A stretch of DNA of 64,000 nt from Bacteroides sp. (GCA_015060765.1 SUXW01000002.1:124001-188000), one strand, 5' to 3'; counted from the first letter of the stretch, positions 44,169 to 54,517 are shown. Translations and numbers: made by a program. The notes: generated from the letters alone by a model not told the origin.

Positions 44169-44408
44169 ATGGCAAGTAGAAAAGATTTAAAGAAAAACAT
44201 TCAGTATATAGCAAACGATTTGTTCCTCGCAAGTCTGATAGAAGGTGTAAACCGTGAAGCTGTCATTGAATCCGTACAAAACGTATTGGCTTTGATACCA
44301 CGCATCAGCCACACACAACCGGGTAATGTAAAAGGATATTACAAGAAGTTGTACGAAGACCTAAACAAGGAAGTGGAAAAGGTAGCAGCCGAATTGGATA
44401 AAGCATAA
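44169..44408 (+). CDS. Small helical protein, unknown
   Basis: A 79-residue, mostly helical and charged protein (MASRKDLKKNIQYIANDLFL) without signal peptide or recognised motif. Despite its basic start it is not ribosomal protein S20. It has its own promoter and lies four bases before the acyltransferase gene, so the two are probably cotranscribed. No function is proposed. Confidence 0.75.
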   Translation: MASRKDLKKNIQYIANDLFLASLIEGVNREAVIESVQNVLALIPRISHTQPGNVKGYYKKLYEDLNKEVEKVAAELDKA

Positions 44409-44412
44409 GCCT

Positions 44413-44970
44413 ATGAAGAAAGCGATTTGTGGCTTTATTTATTATAAGTTGCTGGGATGGAAAACCAATGTAACTGTTCCCGACCCTGACAAATATATAA
44501 TCTGCGCTGCACCACACACCAGTAATTGGGATTTGTTTATCGGCAAATTATTCTACGGGGCCATCGGACGTGAAACCGGTTTCATGATGAAGAAAGAATG
44601 GTTCTTCTGGCCATTGGGTCCCATCTTCCGATGGATGGGAGGTATTGCCGTAGACCGTAGCAAACGTACTTCGTTGGTAGACCAAGTTATCCAAATAGCC
44701 AAAGAAAGCAAGGTATTCCATCTAGCCATCACTCCTGAAGGTACCCGCAAGGCTAACCCCAACTGGAAAAAAGGATTCTATCACATCGCTGTAGGAGCAG
44801 GCATTCCCATCATGTTGATTGGCATTGATTATACTAAAAAATGCATCTCTGCCACCAAGATGTTCGAACCAACCGGCGACATCAATAAAGACATGAAGGA
44901 AATCAAACGGTATTACAAGGATTTCAAAGGAAAGATTCCGGCGAACTTTAGTTTAGGGGATATTGATTAG
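44413..44970 (+). CDS. PlsC-like 1-acylglycerol-3-phosphate acyltransferase
   Basis: A 185-residue acyltransferase with the HX4D motif (H35 to D40 in PHTSNWD) and the substrate motif PEGTR (108-112). It is short for the family and lacks strong transmembrane helices. It may acylate lysophosphatidate or another lipid acceptor; small Bacteroidetes members of this family have not all been assigned a substrate. It ends in a strong terminator. Confidence 0.85.
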   Translation: MKKAICGFIYYKLLGWKTNVTVPDPDKYIICAAPHTSNWDLFIGKLFYGAIGRETGFMMKKEWFFWPLGPIFRWMGGIAVDRSKRTSLVDQVIQIAKESKVFHLAITPEGTRKANPNWKKGFYHIAVGAGIPIMLIGIDYTKKCISATKMFEPTGDINKDMKEIKRYYKDFKGKIPANFSLGDID

Positions 44971-44974
44971 ACAT

Positions 44975-45013
44975 ATAAAGGAAAAGTATTTTACACTTTT
45001 CCTTTATTTTTTT
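44975..45013 (+). terminator. Terminator after the acyltransferase gene
   Basis: A perfect 13-bp stem (44975-44987 with 44995-45007) with a seven-base loop is followed by a T-run. It ends the 79-residue protein/acyltransferase transcript. Confidence 0.85.
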
Positions 45014-45046
45014 CACTAATTCCATCGTAATTCTAAATATTTGTTA

Positions 45047-45054
45047 TAAATTTG
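45047..45054 (+). promoter_or_regulatory. -7 box of the XRE-cupin gene
   Basis: TAAATTTG matches TAnnTTTG, 38 bases before the ATG at 45093. Confidence 0.45.
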
Positions 45055-45092
45055 CGGCTTTAAAATAACAAATTAACAACAATACAATTATA

Positions 45093-45671
45093 ATGGACCA
45101 TACTAAGATTGTCGGAGAAAAGATTAAAGCTCTCCGCGAAACCAAGGAAATCAGTATAGCCGAACTGGCAGAACGTACCGGTCTTGCCGAAGAGCAGATC
45201 AACCGTATAGAAAATAATGTGGACATACCTTCTTTGGCTCCACTCATCAAGATAGCCCGCGCCTTGGGCGTACGATTGGGTACTTTTCTGGACGATCAAG
45301 ACGAAATGGGTGCCGTAGTATGCCGCAAACAGGAAACTGTTGATAACACCATCAGTTTCTCGAACAACGCCATGGATGCTCGTACACACATGCATTATCA
45401 GTCTTTAGCCAAATCAAAATCGGACCGTCACATGGAACCGTTCATCGTAGACATTGAAGCGACTAATGATACCCAATATACGTTGTCCTCACACGAAGGT
45501 GAAGAATTCATCTATGTCATGGAAGGTGTGATTGAAATATGCCACGGAAAGAAAAACCACATCATCAAGGCAGGCGATACCATTTATTATGATTCCATTG
45601 TACCGCACCATGTACACGGTTACGAAGGACAAGCCGCCAAGATATTGGCCGTAGTATATACTCCCATCTAA
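45093..45671 (+). CDS. XRE-family regulator with C-terminal cupin domain
   Basis: A 192-residue regulator with an N-terminal helix-turn-helix (about 8-60, [20 protein letters not shown]) and a cupin barrel (about 115-190, [16 protein letters not shown] and [10 protein letters not shown]). Such proteins usually bind a small metabolite in the cupin and control a neighbouring gene. The acyl-CoA synthetase gene begins 11 bases after its stop, so it may be cotranscribed with and control that gene. Confidence 0.9.
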   Translation: MDHTKIVGEKIKALRETKEISIAELAERTGLAEEQINRIENNVDIPSLAPLIKIARALGVRLGTFLDDQDEMGAVVCRKQETVDNTISFSNNAMDARTHMHYQSLAKSKSDRHMEPFIVDIEATNDTQYTLSSHEGEEFIYVMEGVIEICHGKKNHIIKAGDTIYYDSIVPHHVHGYEGQAAKILAVVYTPI

Positions 45672-45682
45672 TTGTTGTCAAT

Positions 45683-47335
45683 ATGGAATTATCAAACAGA
45701 ACACTTGGCGATTGGTTGGAGCATTGGGCTGCTACCACGCCCGATAAGGAATATATTGTCTACTCCGACCGTAATCTGCGTTTCACTTGGAGCAAGTTCA
45801 ACGAACGGGTGGACAACATGGCCAAGGGCCTGCTCTCCATTGGAGTGGAAAAAGGTACACACGTCGGAATTTGGGCTGGCAATGTACCCGACTGGCTGAC
45901 TTTCCTCTATGCTTGTGCTAAAATTGGTGCAGTGGCTGTGACCGTAAACACCAACTACAAACAAGCGGAGCTGGAATATCTCTGCCAAAACTCGGACATG
46001 CATACTTTGTGTATTGTGAACGGCGACCGTGGTAGCGATGATTATGTCAACATGGTCTACACCATGTTGCCCGAACTGAAGACATGTCAACGTGGATATT
46101 TGAAGAGCAAGCGTTTCCCGGAGATGAAGAATGTTATCTACATCGGACAGGAAAAATACAGAGGTATGTACAATACTTCAGAAATTCTGTTGCTCGGTAA
46201 CAACATCGACGACGACAATCTGATTGAAGCCAAGAAGAAGGTAAATTGCCACGATGTGGTGAACATGCAATATACATCGGGTACCACCGGTTTCCCCAAG
46301 GGAGTTATGCTTACCCACCACAACATTGCCAACAACGGTTTCCTGACTGGTGAGCACATGAAATTTACCAGTGATGACAAACTTTGTGTATGCGTTCCCC
46401 TGTTCCACTGCTTCGGTGTAGTATTGGCTACCATGAACTGTCTTACTCACGGATGTACCCAAGTGATGGTAGAACGATTCGACCCGTTGGTAGTGCTGGC
46501 CTCCATCCACAAGGAAAGATGTACTTCTGTTTATGGTGTACCTACCATGTTCATTGCTGAATTGAACCACCCCATGTTCGAGATGTTCGACATGTCTAGT
46601 CTCCGCGTAGGTATCATGGCCGGTTCGCTTTGTCCTATCGAACTGATGCGCCAGGTGGAAGAAAAGATGTTCATGAAGGTAACCAGTGTATACGGACTGA
46701 CAGAAGCCTCACCGGGTATGACACACACTCGTATAGACGATCCGTTCGAAGTACGCTGTACGACAGTAGGACGCGACTTTGAATTTACCGAAGTGAAGGT
46801 GCTCGACCCTGAGACCGGAGAAGAATGCCCGGTAGGTGTACAGGGTGAGATGTGCAACCGCGGTTACAACACCATGAAGGGCTATTACAAGAATCCGGAA
46901 GCTACTGCCGAAGTAATCGACGAGAACGGATTCCTCCATTCGGGCGACTTGGGAGTAAAGGACGAAAACGGAAACTACCGCATCACCGGACGTATCAAAG
47001 ATATGATTATCCGTGGCGGTGAGAATATATACCCACGAGAAATTGAAGAATTCCTCTACCAATTGGAAGGTATCAAAGATGTACAGGTAGCAGGCATCCC
47101 TTCGAAACGCTACGGTGAAGCAGTAGGTGCATTCATCATCCTGCACGAAGGAGTGGAAATGAACGAGTTCGATGTACGTGAATTCTGCGAAGGTAAGATA
47201 GCACGCTACAAAATTCCGAAATACATCTTCTTCATCAAAGAATTCCCAATGACCGGTAGCGGAAAGATTCAGAAGTTCAAGTTGAAAGATTTAGGTCTGG
47301 AACTCTGTAAGCAACAAGGTATAGAAATCATTTGA
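45683..47335 (+). CDS. AMP-binding acyl-CoA synthetase
   Basis: A 550-residue ANL-superfamily ligase with P-loop [45 protein letters not shown], and the C-terminal hinge and lysine region ending in [13 protein letters not shown]. It activates a carboxylic acid, probably a medium- or long-chain fatty acid, to its CoA ester. It is adjacent to the XRE-cupin regulator and followed by a terminator. Confidence 0.92.
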   Translation: MELSNRTLGDWLEHWAATTPDKEYIVYSDRNLRFTWSKFNERVDNMAKGLLSIGVEKGTHVGIWAGNVPDWLTFLYACAKIGAVAVTVNTNYKQAELEYLCQNSDMHTLCIVNGDRGSDDYVNMVYTMLPELKTCQRGYLKSKRFPEMKNVIYIGQEKYRGMYNTSEILLLGNNIDDDNLIEAKKKVNCHDVVNMQYTSGTTGFPKGVMLTHHNIANNGFLTGEHMKFTSDDKLCVCVPLFHCFGVVLATMNCLTHGCTQVMVERFDPLVVLASIHKERCTSVYGVPTMFIAELNHPMFEMFDMSSLRVGIMAGSLCPIELMRQVEEKMFMKVTSVYGLTEASPGMTHTRIDDPFEVRCTTVGRDFEFTEVKVLDPETGEECPVGVQGEMCNRGYNTMKGYYKNPEATAEVIDENGFLHSGDLGVKDENGNYRITGRIKDMIIRGGENIYPREIEEFLYQLEGIKDVQVAGIPSKRYGEAVGAFIILHEGVEMNEFDVREFCEGKIARYKIPKYIFFIKEFPMTGSGKIQKFKLKDLGLELCKQQGIEII

Positions 47336-47353
47336 TTTTACATAGCCGATGAT

Positions 47354-47397
47354 AATCCCACAGATTGTATAAAAAATATAAATCTGTGGGATTCTTT
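47354..47397 (+). terminator. Terminator after the acyl-CoA synthetase gene
   Basis: A perfect 13-bp stem AATCCCACAGATT with its complement and a 14-base A/T-rich loop lies 18 bases after the stop codon, followed by a T-rich stretch. Confidence 0.8.
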
Positions 47398-47419
47398 ATG
47401 GTCTGTGATGAAAAATATA

Positions 47420-47427
47420 TACCTTCG
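47420..47427 (+). promoter_or_regulatory. Weak -7 box before the 949-residue protein gene
   Basis: TACCTTCG differs from TAnnTTTG at one base and lies 22 bases before the ATG at 47450. It is the best candidate in this gap. Confidence 0.3.
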
Positions 47428-47449
47428 CATTACTTATTAGTCATAAATC

Positions 47450-50299
47450 ATGAAACGAATCCTATCCATCATACTGATTTGCATTATCACCTCTCACCTA
47501 TCCGCCCAAGGACTTGATGCTACCGTCCGCGAACGTCTGGAAGCATTCTTCAACCATTACCAGACAACAACAGCCGATATAGGTCATTGCAAACTCGACT
47601 CCTTTCAGATAGATCATAGGAAGAAAGAATTATACGTCTACCCTTCCGTACAATTCGGTTACCAGCCCTTTACTCCAGAGACTTGTACTCATATCTACCG
47701 ATTGCTGAAACAAAGTCTTCCAGGACCGGTGAATTACTACGATATTACCATCGTAGCCGACGGAAAGCCCATCGACAAACTTGTTCCCAATTTTCTGAGA
47801 AAAGACAAGGACAAATCTCGGTTATGGAAAAACACCGACAAAGAAACACCTTGGGTAAAGAACATCAGCCGTCCCTATACAATTGGGAAAGGACTGGAAG
47901 GGAGGCATATAGCTGTATGGCAAAGTCATGGCAGATTTTACAAACACGAAAAGGATAGTTGGGAATGGCAACGACCACGCTTGTTCTGTACCACCGAAGA
48001 CCTGTTTACCCAATCGTTCGTAATACCCTATCTTATCCCCATGCTCGAAAAGGCAGGTGCTGTGGTATTCACTCCCCGCGAACGCGACTGGCAACGCCAC
48101 GAAGTAATTGTAGACAATGACGGAAACGGTACCTATCAGGAAGTGAAGAGCCGGAAAAATAAGTGGCAAACATCATCCATTCCCGGATTTGCATGGAAAA
48201 GAAAAACTTATACCGACGGACAGAATCCATTCAAGGAAGGAACTGCCCGATTCATCTCTACCGAGAAAAAAGCAGAACGAGCCTTTGCCCAATGGATTCC
48301 CCATATTCCAGAAACCGATTCGTATGCCGTATACGTATCATATCAATCATTGCCCAAAAGTATAGACGATGCCAAATACTTAGTGTTCCACAAAGGAGGA
48401 GTCACGGAATTTACAGTAAACCAACGGATGGGAGGCGGTACGTGGGTCTATTTAGGAACCTTTGAATTTGATAAAGGAACCAACGAACATGGTATGGTAG
48501 TCTTGAGCAACCAAAGCAAACAAAAGGGAATTGTATGTGCCGATGCAGTGCGATTTGGAGGTGGTATGGGCAATATAGCCCGAGCCGGAAAGACCAGCGG
48601 AATGCCCCGATACTTGGAAGGAGCGCGTTATAATGCCCAGTGGAACGGTATGCCCACAGAAGTATATACACCCTCGAAAGGGACAAACGATTACAATGAC
48701 GATATCAATACCCGCAGCCGGATGACCAACTATCTGAATGGAGGTTCGGTATATAATCCTACGGAGGAAGGACTCCGTGTACCCATCGAAATGACTTTGG
48801 GATTCCACAGCGATGCCGGATTCTCCAAAGAAGACGCACTGATAGGTTCGTTGGGAATCTATACGACCCATTTCAATGACGGGAAGTTGAGTGCTGGCAC
48901 TTCCCGATATACTTCGCGCGATTTGGCAGACATGGTACTCACCGGACTTCAACGCGACATCAACTCTCGTTTCGGTATCCAATGGAAAAGACGGAGTATG
49001 TGGAATCGCAATTATAGCGAAACTCGTTTACCATCTGTACCCAGCATGATTCTGGAGCTACTTTCGCATCAGAATTTCGCCGACATGCAATGGGGACACG
49101 AACCGGAATTCAAGTTTACCGTAGCACGTTCGATATACAAATCGGTCTTGAAATATCTCGCAACCATGCACCAGGATGAGTATGTAGTTCAACCCCTACC
49201 CATCCAGAATTTTGCCATCCACGAAGGCGAAAAGAATACGTTCCACTTAACGTGGCAAGGTACCTCCGACCCGACAGAGGCTACTGCACTTCCAGAAGGC
49301 TACATTGTCTACACCCGATTGGGATATGGAGGATGGGACAACGGTACATGGGTAAAGGACAACCATTATACCTTCCAGGCAGAGCCAGGATTGGTCTACA
49401 GTTTCCGTGTTACTGCCGTGAACAAAGGGGGAGAAAGTTTTCCATCTGAAATCTTATCCGCACTCCATGCCTATGAAAACAAAGGGACCGTACTGATTGT
49501 CAATGCATTCGATCGTACCAGCGGTCCTGCAGCATTCAGCACACCTACCCATCAGGGATTTCATATGAACCTCGATCCGGGTATTCCCTACCTCCATACA
49601 CCTGTCTATTGCGGTGCCCAACAGAATTTCAATCGCAACGGTATAGGCCGTGAAACAGAAGACGGATTAGGATATAGTGGTAGCGAACTAGAAGGTATGC
49701 TTATGGCTGGAAATACATTCGACTACCCGTTTGTACACGGTAAGGCTATTCAAGCGGCTGGAGGACATTCTTTCGTATCGTGCAGCAACGAAGCCATCGA
49801 ACGTGGGTTTGTCAGTATGACGGCATTTCCTATCGTCGATGTGATATATGGAGCACAGAAACAAGGATTCAGCCAGTCGTTCCGCCAATACCTTACAGAT
49901 TATACCCGCAACGGAGGTAATCTGTTAATGAGCGGTTCCTATATAGGTAGTCGTATGAACAGCCCCACCGATATGCAGTTTACGGAAAACATTCTAAAAT
50001 ACACCTTTGGAGGAAGTTTGCAAGGCATTGCTACCGGAGAAGTACAAGGAATAGGGACTACATTCACCTTCCCCACCTACCCTAACGAACGGACGTATGC
50101 TGTTCCTGCATCCGACTGTCTGATGCCTGTAGGTGGAGCTTATTCTACCTTAGTCTATACACCTGGTAACTACAGTGCCGCCATTGCCTATAAAGGAACG
50201 GACTACCGCACTTTTGTCTTAGGTTTTCCGTTCGAAAGCATCGAATCGGTAGACCGACGGATACACCTCATGAAAGCCATATTGGGGTTCTTCAAGTAA
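47450..50299 (+). CDS. Large secreted amidase-like protein with golvesin-type domain
   Basis: A 949-residue exported protein (signal peptide MKRILSIILICIITSHLSAQ). Residues about 150-600 look like a zinc amidase fold of the N-acetylmuramoyl-L-alanine amidase type (GRHIAVWQSHGR, then TLGFHSDAG with a histidine and acidic residue, then MILELLSHQNFADM with a conserved glutamate). A golvesin-like beta insert lies around 260-370. A fibronectin type III-like module (about 580-680) precedes a C-terminal alpha/beta domain. Relatives are often misnamed xanthan lyase. A cell-wall role is plausible but unproved. Confidence 0.75.
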   Translation: MKRILSIILICIITSHLSAQGLDATVRERLEAFFNHYQTTTADIGHCKLDSFQIDHRKKELYVYPSVQFGYQPFTPETCTHIYRLLKQSLPGPVNYYDITIVADGKPIDKLVPNFLRKDKDKSRLWKNTDKETPWVKNISRPYTIGKGLEGRHIAVWQSHGRFYKHEKDSWEWQRPRLFCTTEDLFTQSFVIPYLIPMLEKAGAVVFTPRERDWQRHEVIVDNDGNGTYQEVKSRKNKWQTSSIPGFAWKRKTYTDGQNPFKEGTARFISTEKKAERAFAQWIPHIPETDSYAVYVSYQSLPKSIDDAKYLVFHKGGVTEFTVNQRMGGGTWVYLGTFEFDKGTNEHGMVVLSNQSKQKGIVCADAVRFGGGMGNIARAGKTSGMPRYLEGARYNAQWNGMPTEVYTPSKGTNDYNDDINTRSRMTNYLNGGSVYNPTEEGLRVPIEMTLGFHSDAGFSKEDALIGSLGIYTTHFNDGKLSAGTSRYTSRDLADMVLTGLQRDINSRFGIQWKRRSMWNRNYSETRLPSVPSMILELLSHQNFADMQWGHEPEFKFTVARSIYKSVLKYLATMHQDEYVVQPLPIQNFAIHEGEKNTFHLTWQGTSDPTEATALPEGYIVYTRLGYGGWDNGTWVKDNHYTFQAEPGLVYSFRVTAVNKGGESFPSEILSALHAYENKGTVLIVNAFDRTSGPAAFSTPTHQGFHMNLDPGIPYLHTPVYCGAQQNFNRNGIGRETEDGLGYSGSELEGMLMAGNTFDYPFVHGKAIQAAGGHSFVSCSNEAIERGFVSMTAFPIVDVIYGAQKQGFSQSFRQYLTDYTRNGGNLLMSGSYIGSRMNSPTDMQFTENILKYTFGGSLQGIATGEVQGIGTTFTFPTYPNERTYAVPASDCLMPVGGAYSTLVYTPGNYSAAIAYKGTDYRTFVLGFPFESIESVDRRIHLMKAILGFFK

Positions 50300-50370
50300 T
50301 CTTGTTAATGATTTGACATTTTTGTTTGATTTACCTTCCATATCTGCGAGGAAGTTTCATGTTTTATTCC

Positions 50371-50378
50371 TACATTTG
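50371..50378 (+). promoter_or_regulatory. -7 box before the 104-residue protein gene
   Basis: TACATTTG matches TAnnTTTG, 26 bases before the ATG at 50405. Confidence 0.45.
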
Positions 50379-50404
50379 TCGGAGTATTAATCAAAACAAG
50401 ACTT

Positions 50405-50719
50405 ATGTATACCATACAGACTAATGCTTCGGCTACTCGTAGTCTGGATATTTCGGAAGAAAATCTACAGACTATACAGAAATATGCACTCTTTCAACAC
50501 CTGATAGACAGCAACGGAATTGTGGATGAATCGGTGCTCGACAAACTGAAACTGAACATCCGTTCGCTCATCGCATCGGCCGAAGGTAATTGCAAAGACT
50601 TGCTCGACCTATGTATCGATGTAATTTACCATAACAATATGAAGTCCTTCGGACTACATCAATTGGTGCTACTTTATATCCGATGGGAAAAGGAACAGGA
50701 AGAGAAGACTGAAGAATGA
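50405..50719 (+). CDS. Small conserved-looking protein, unknown
   Basis: A 104-residue acidic, helical protein with no signal peptide or recognised motif. It has its own predicted promoter, and its stop overlaps the start of the YgiQ gene in ATGA, so the two are translationally coupled. A role with the radical SAM protein is possible by position only. Confidence 0.75.
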   Translation: MYTIQTNASATRSLDISEENLQTIQKYALFQHLIDSNGIVDESVLDKLKLNIRSLIASAEGNCKDLLDLCIDVIYHNNMKSFGLHQLVLLYIRWEKEQEEKTEE

Positions 50720-52548
50720 AAGAATACCGACTGACCGACTGGCTGCCCACCACCAAAAAGGAAATGGAACTGAAGGGATGGGACGAACTGGACGTAATCC
50801 TGTTCAGTGGTGATGCGTATGTAGACCATCCATCCTTTGGAGCAGCTGTTATCGGACGGTTGTTAGAAGCACAGGGATTGCGAGTGGCCATCGTACCACA
50901 ACCCAATTGGCGGGATGATTTACGCGATTTCAAGAAAATGGGTCGCCCACGTCTGTTCTTCGGTGTAAGCGCCGGATGTATGGACAGTATGGTAAACAAA
51001 TACACAGCCAACAAACGATTGAGAAGTGAAGATGCCTACACACCCGACGGACGACATGACATGCGGCCGGAATATCCCAGTATTGTCTATACACAGATAT
51101 TGAAACAGTTGTATCCCGACGTACCGGTAGTACTCGGAGGCATAGAAGCTTCCCTACGCAGACTCACTCATTACGATTATTGGCAAGACAAGGTACAACG
51201 AAGTATTCTGATGGACTCGGGAGCCGACTTATTAGTATATGGCATGGGCGAAAAACCCATTACTGAATTATGCCGACGGATGAAAGAGAGTCCTGAAATC
51301 CCCACCGACATTCCTCAGACTGTATACTTGGTCAGAGGCAGACAAGCCATTCCGCCCAGCATCAGCATGAAGGAAGACATCTGGTTACATTCTCACGAAG
51401 ATTGTCTGACCGACAAAAAGAAGGAAGCAGAAAACTTCCGGTTCATAGAAGAAGAATCAAACAAATACGAAGCGGCACGCATCCTGCAAACCTCGGGTAT
51501 GTGTACAGTTGTTGTGAATCCGCCTTACCCACCCATGACGCAAGGAGAATTGGATATGTCGTTCGATTTACCTTATACCCGCCTGCCTCATCCCAAATAC
51601 AAGAACAAGCGCATACCAGCTTTCGATATGATTAAATTTTCGGTAAACTTACATCGTGGATGTTTTGGAGGGTGTTCATTCTGCACCATCAGTGCACACC
51701 AAGGAAAGTTTATTGTAAGCCGAAGCAAGGAAAGCATCTTACGCGAAGTGAAAGCTATTACCGAAATGCCCGATTTCAAAGGATACTTAAGCGACCTCGG
51801 AGGCCCTAGTGCCAATATGTATGCCATGCGAGGAATGGATGAAGAGAAATGTCATAAGTGCAAACGCCCTTCGTGTATCCATCCCAAAGTTTGTCCGAAC
51901 CTGAATACCGATCATCGGCCATTGCTCGACATCTATCATGCCGTAGATGCTATACCAGGCATCAAAAAAAGTTTCATCGGAAGTGGAGTACGCTATGATC
52001 TGTTACTTCACGAGAGCAAAGATGCCACCATCAACAAAACTGCTAAAGAATACACTCGCGAATTGATTGTAAAGCATGTGAGCGGACGTCTGAAAGTAGC
52101 ACCCGAACATACCAGTGACCGAGTGTTGCACATGATGCGCAAACCATCATTCGCTCAATTTCAAGAATTCAAAAGAATATTTGATAAGATAAACAAGGAA
52201 ATGAATCTACGTCAACAGATTATTCCTTACTTCATCAGCAGTCATCCGGGATGTACGGAAGAAGATATGGCGGAATTGGCAGTCATCACCAAACGGTTGG
52301 ATTTTCATTTGGAGCAAGTACAGGATTTTACCCCTACCCCCATGACTGTAGCCACTGAAACCTGGTATACCGGATACCACCCCTATACATTAGAACCAGT
52401 CTTCTCTGCCAAGACACAGAAGGAGAAACTAGCACAACGCATGTTCTTCTTCTGGTACAAGGCTGAAGAACGACGGGCTATTATTCAAGAATTGAAACGC
52501 ATAGGCCGGAACGACTTGATAGATAAGTTGTATGGTCGTCAAACCTAA
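50716..52548 (+). CDS. YgiQ-family radical SAM protein
   Basis: A 610-residue protein with an N-terminal domain of about 300 residues and the radical SAM cluster motif CFGGCSFC (C316, C320, C323), followed by further cysteines (CHKCKRPSCIHPKVC, about 378-392). This is the UPF0313/YgiQ architecture, whose substrate is unknown. The last 68 bases overlap the convergent S41 protease gene on the other strand. Confidence 0.92.
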   Translation: MKEYRLTDWLPTTKKEMELKGWDELDVILFSGDAYVDHPSFGAAVIGRLLEAQGLRVAIVPQPNWRDDLRDFKKMGRPRLFFGVSAGCMDSMVNKYTANKRLRSEDAYTPDGRHDMRPEYPSIVYTQILKQLYPDVPVVLGGIEASLRRLTHYDYWQDKVQRSILMDSGADLLVYGMGEKPITELCRRMKESPEIPTDIPQTVYLVRGRQAIPPSISMKEDIWLHSHEDCLTDKKKEAENFRFIEEESNKYEAARILQTSGMCTVVVNPPYPPMTQGELDMSFDLPYTRLPHPKYKNKRIPAFDMIKFSVNLHRGCFGGCSFCTISAHQGKFIVSRSKESILREVKAITEMPDFKGYLSDLGGPSANMYAMRGMDEEKCHKCKRPSCIHPKVCPNLNTDHRPLLDIYHAVDAIPGIKKSFIGSGVRYDLLLHESKDATINKTAKEYTRELIVKHVSGRLKVAPEHTSDRVLHMMRKPSFAQFQEFKRIFDKINKEMNLRQQIIPYFISSHPGCTEEDMAELAVITKRLDFHLEQVQDFTPTPMTVATETWYTGYHPYTLEPVFSAKTQKEKLAQRMFFFWYKAEERRAIIQELKRIGRNDLIDKLYGRQT

Positions 52549-54088
52549 TACGCATACCATCCAACGGATGGAGAGATACATGTTTGTATAATTCGTATGA
52601 TGAATCATTCCATGTACGAGATGATTTAGGCAAAGGAGTCAAATCTGTGATTCCCGCCTCGGTCAATGCCTGACGAAGCAATATTTCGCGGTCGTCACCC
52701 AACTCATAAGGTTGCTGAGGATTTTCCTTGAGTTCTACATCGGGCAACATACCATCCGGCATACAAGGGTTATATCCATCCCTATCGGCATAACGACTAA
52801 TCATGACGTAAATCCCCCAATTCTTGGCATAAGTTTCCCATTTGGCATATTCGGGATACTCCTTGGCAATACTTGTGTTTTCTTTTTTGAGATTGTCATT
52901 GATTTCATTAAACCATTGGGTAGCCTCCTTCATCCAACCGGTACAATACTTACCATGAGTTTGCTCACCGACAACTTGAATGTTCATATACGGTTTCAAT
53001 CCTACCAATACCGATTCGGATGCAGATGCGGTATTGCGAGTAACCAAGGCTATGATTCTATCCAAGCCAATATTAGCATCGGCTGTAGAATAATCATGTT
53101 TCTTTCCCTCCAAATCGATAAATTTGAATGTTGTTTGGAAACGAGTTTTCAAATCTTTACCCTGTTTGGCATAATAATCCATGTAATCCTTGTTCCATAT
53201 TTCCGTTTCAAATACTTCTTTGTTTTTGACAACTTCGGCAGGAGCCAGCATGGATGCAAGAAGATTTTCGGTAATAACATAACCGCCTCCATTGTAACGA
53301 AGATCGAGTATCAGTTCCTTTACTCCTTCCTTTTTGAAATTCTTACAGACTTCGATCAATTCGGCACACGATTCCAAAGTAAAGCTGGTATACACCAAAT
53401 AGCCAACTTTCTTTCCGTCTGATTCAAAAATTTTGCTGACCAGCACCGGATTCAGATACATATTTACAGCAGTCATAGATAACTTATCGAATCCATCTCT
53501 CTTATCATTCAATACTTCAAAATCGGCAGCCGATGAATACAAAAGCAAATCAGCATAATTGTCAACCGTAATTTCTTTACCATTTACCGTAAAGATAGCA
53601 TCGCCACGTTTCAAGCCAGCATTACGGGCCGGACTATCAGGATAGGTATAAGTAATGACAGCTACAAGAGCTTTCTTTGTATCATCCTTGTAATACAATT
53701 GAAAATCGTAGCCATAGGTAGTTGTCACTCCCGATACGCTATTGGTGAAACTTTCATAATCATTGGTCAGCATTGTCCATTTGTCCACTTCCTTTCCCGA
53801 AGCATCCTTATAGCGAAGCTGATTCACTTTTTCTATCGGATCTTCATTCACTTTCCATGTTTTCAGAGATGCAGATATTTCCTCCTTCCACAAATAGACA
53901 TCGTTCATGACGTTATAAGCAAAGAAGCCCGCATAAAAATTCGGGTCTGTATAACAATCGTCAGTGTCATCCCCATCCGGTCTGTCTATCACTATATCTT
54001 TGATATCATCCTTTTTGGAGCAAGAGAACAAAGCCATCGATATGACGGCCATCATACAACAAATACCAATCTTACAAAGTTTCTTCAT
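52481..54088 (-). CDS. S41-family C-terminal processing protease (lipoprotein)
   Basis: A 535-residue envelope protease. A lipobox (ALFSC) follows the signal sequence. A PDZ domain (about 150-220, ending ARNAGLKRGDAIFTVNGKEI) precedes the tail-specific protease core: LILDLRYNGGGYV, the serine motif RNTASASESVL, and VVGEQTHGKY with the candidate lysine. It is the last gene of the 2-oxoacid/aminotransferase run. The final 22 codons run over the end of the YgiQ gene, so the exact C terminus should be treated with care. Confidence 0.88.
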   Translation of the reverse strand: MKKLCKIGICCMMAVISMALFSCSKKDDIKDIVIDRPDGDDTDDCYTDPNFYAGFFAYNVMNDVYLWKEEISASLKTWKVNEDPIEKVNQLRYKDASGKEVDKWTMLTNDYESFTNSVSGVTTTYGYDFQLYYKDDTKKALVAVITYTYPDSPARNAGLKRGDAIFTVNGKEITVDNYADLLLYSSAADFEVLNDKRDGFDKLSMTAVNMYLNPVLVSKIFESDGKKVGYLVYTSFTLESCAELIEVCKNFKKEGVKELILDLRYNGGGYVITENLLASMLAPAEVVKNKEVFETEIWNKDYMDYYAKQGKDLKTRFQTTFKFIDLEGKKHDYSTADANIGLDRIIALVTRNTASASESVLVGLKPYMNIQVVGEQTHGKYCTGWMKEATQWFNEINDNLKKENTSIAKEYPEYAKWETYAKNWGIYVMISRYADRDGYNPCMPDGMLPDVELKENPQQPYELGDDREILLRQALTEAGITDLTPLPKSSRTWNDSSYELYKHVSLHPLDGMRIRFDDHTTYLSSRSGLCVSILE

Positions 54089-54106
54089 AATTTTCCATTC
54101 ATATTA

Positions 54107-54517
54107 TCAGAATTTACTTGTAATGTTACAAGTACATTCCTTCAATATCTGTACGCACTTTTCTATTTCATTCGGACGAATCACCACATTGGCCTTATCG
54201 CCTTCAGCAAAAGCATACATGTATTCTATAAAAATTTCCTTTTCAGCCAATTTGTCGAGAATAACAGAGAGTGAACCTGCTACATTCGGACAACTGATGC
54301 AAACTACATCAGTCAGCATCACGGCAAAGTTTTCATCACGAAGGATCTCCACTGCTTTATCCACTTCGGATACTATCAGACGGAGAATACCGAAATCGGT
54401 GGTTTCTGCCATACTGAACGCATGCATGTTAATACCATGCTTACCCAAAATCTTGGTCACTTCATTGATTCTTCCTGTCTTGTTTTCGAGGAAAACTGAT
54501 AATTGTTTGATTGTCAT
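54107..54517 (-). CDS. Tandem ACT-domain protein
   Basis: A 136-residue protein made of two ACT domains (SVFLENKTGRINEVTKILGK and GSLSVILDKLAEKEIFIEY). ACT domains bind amino acids. This small form is commonly next to phenylacetate-CoA ligase genes, as here, and may report amino-acid or aryl-acid levels. It lies 17 bases after paaK. Confidence 0.88.
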   Translation of the reverse strand: MTIKQLSVFLENKTGRINEVTKILGKHGINMHAFSMAETTDFGILRLIVSEVDKAVEILRDENFAVMLTDVVCISCPNVAGSLSVILDKLAEKEIFIEYMYAFAEGDKANVVIRPNEIEKCVQILKECTCNITSKF

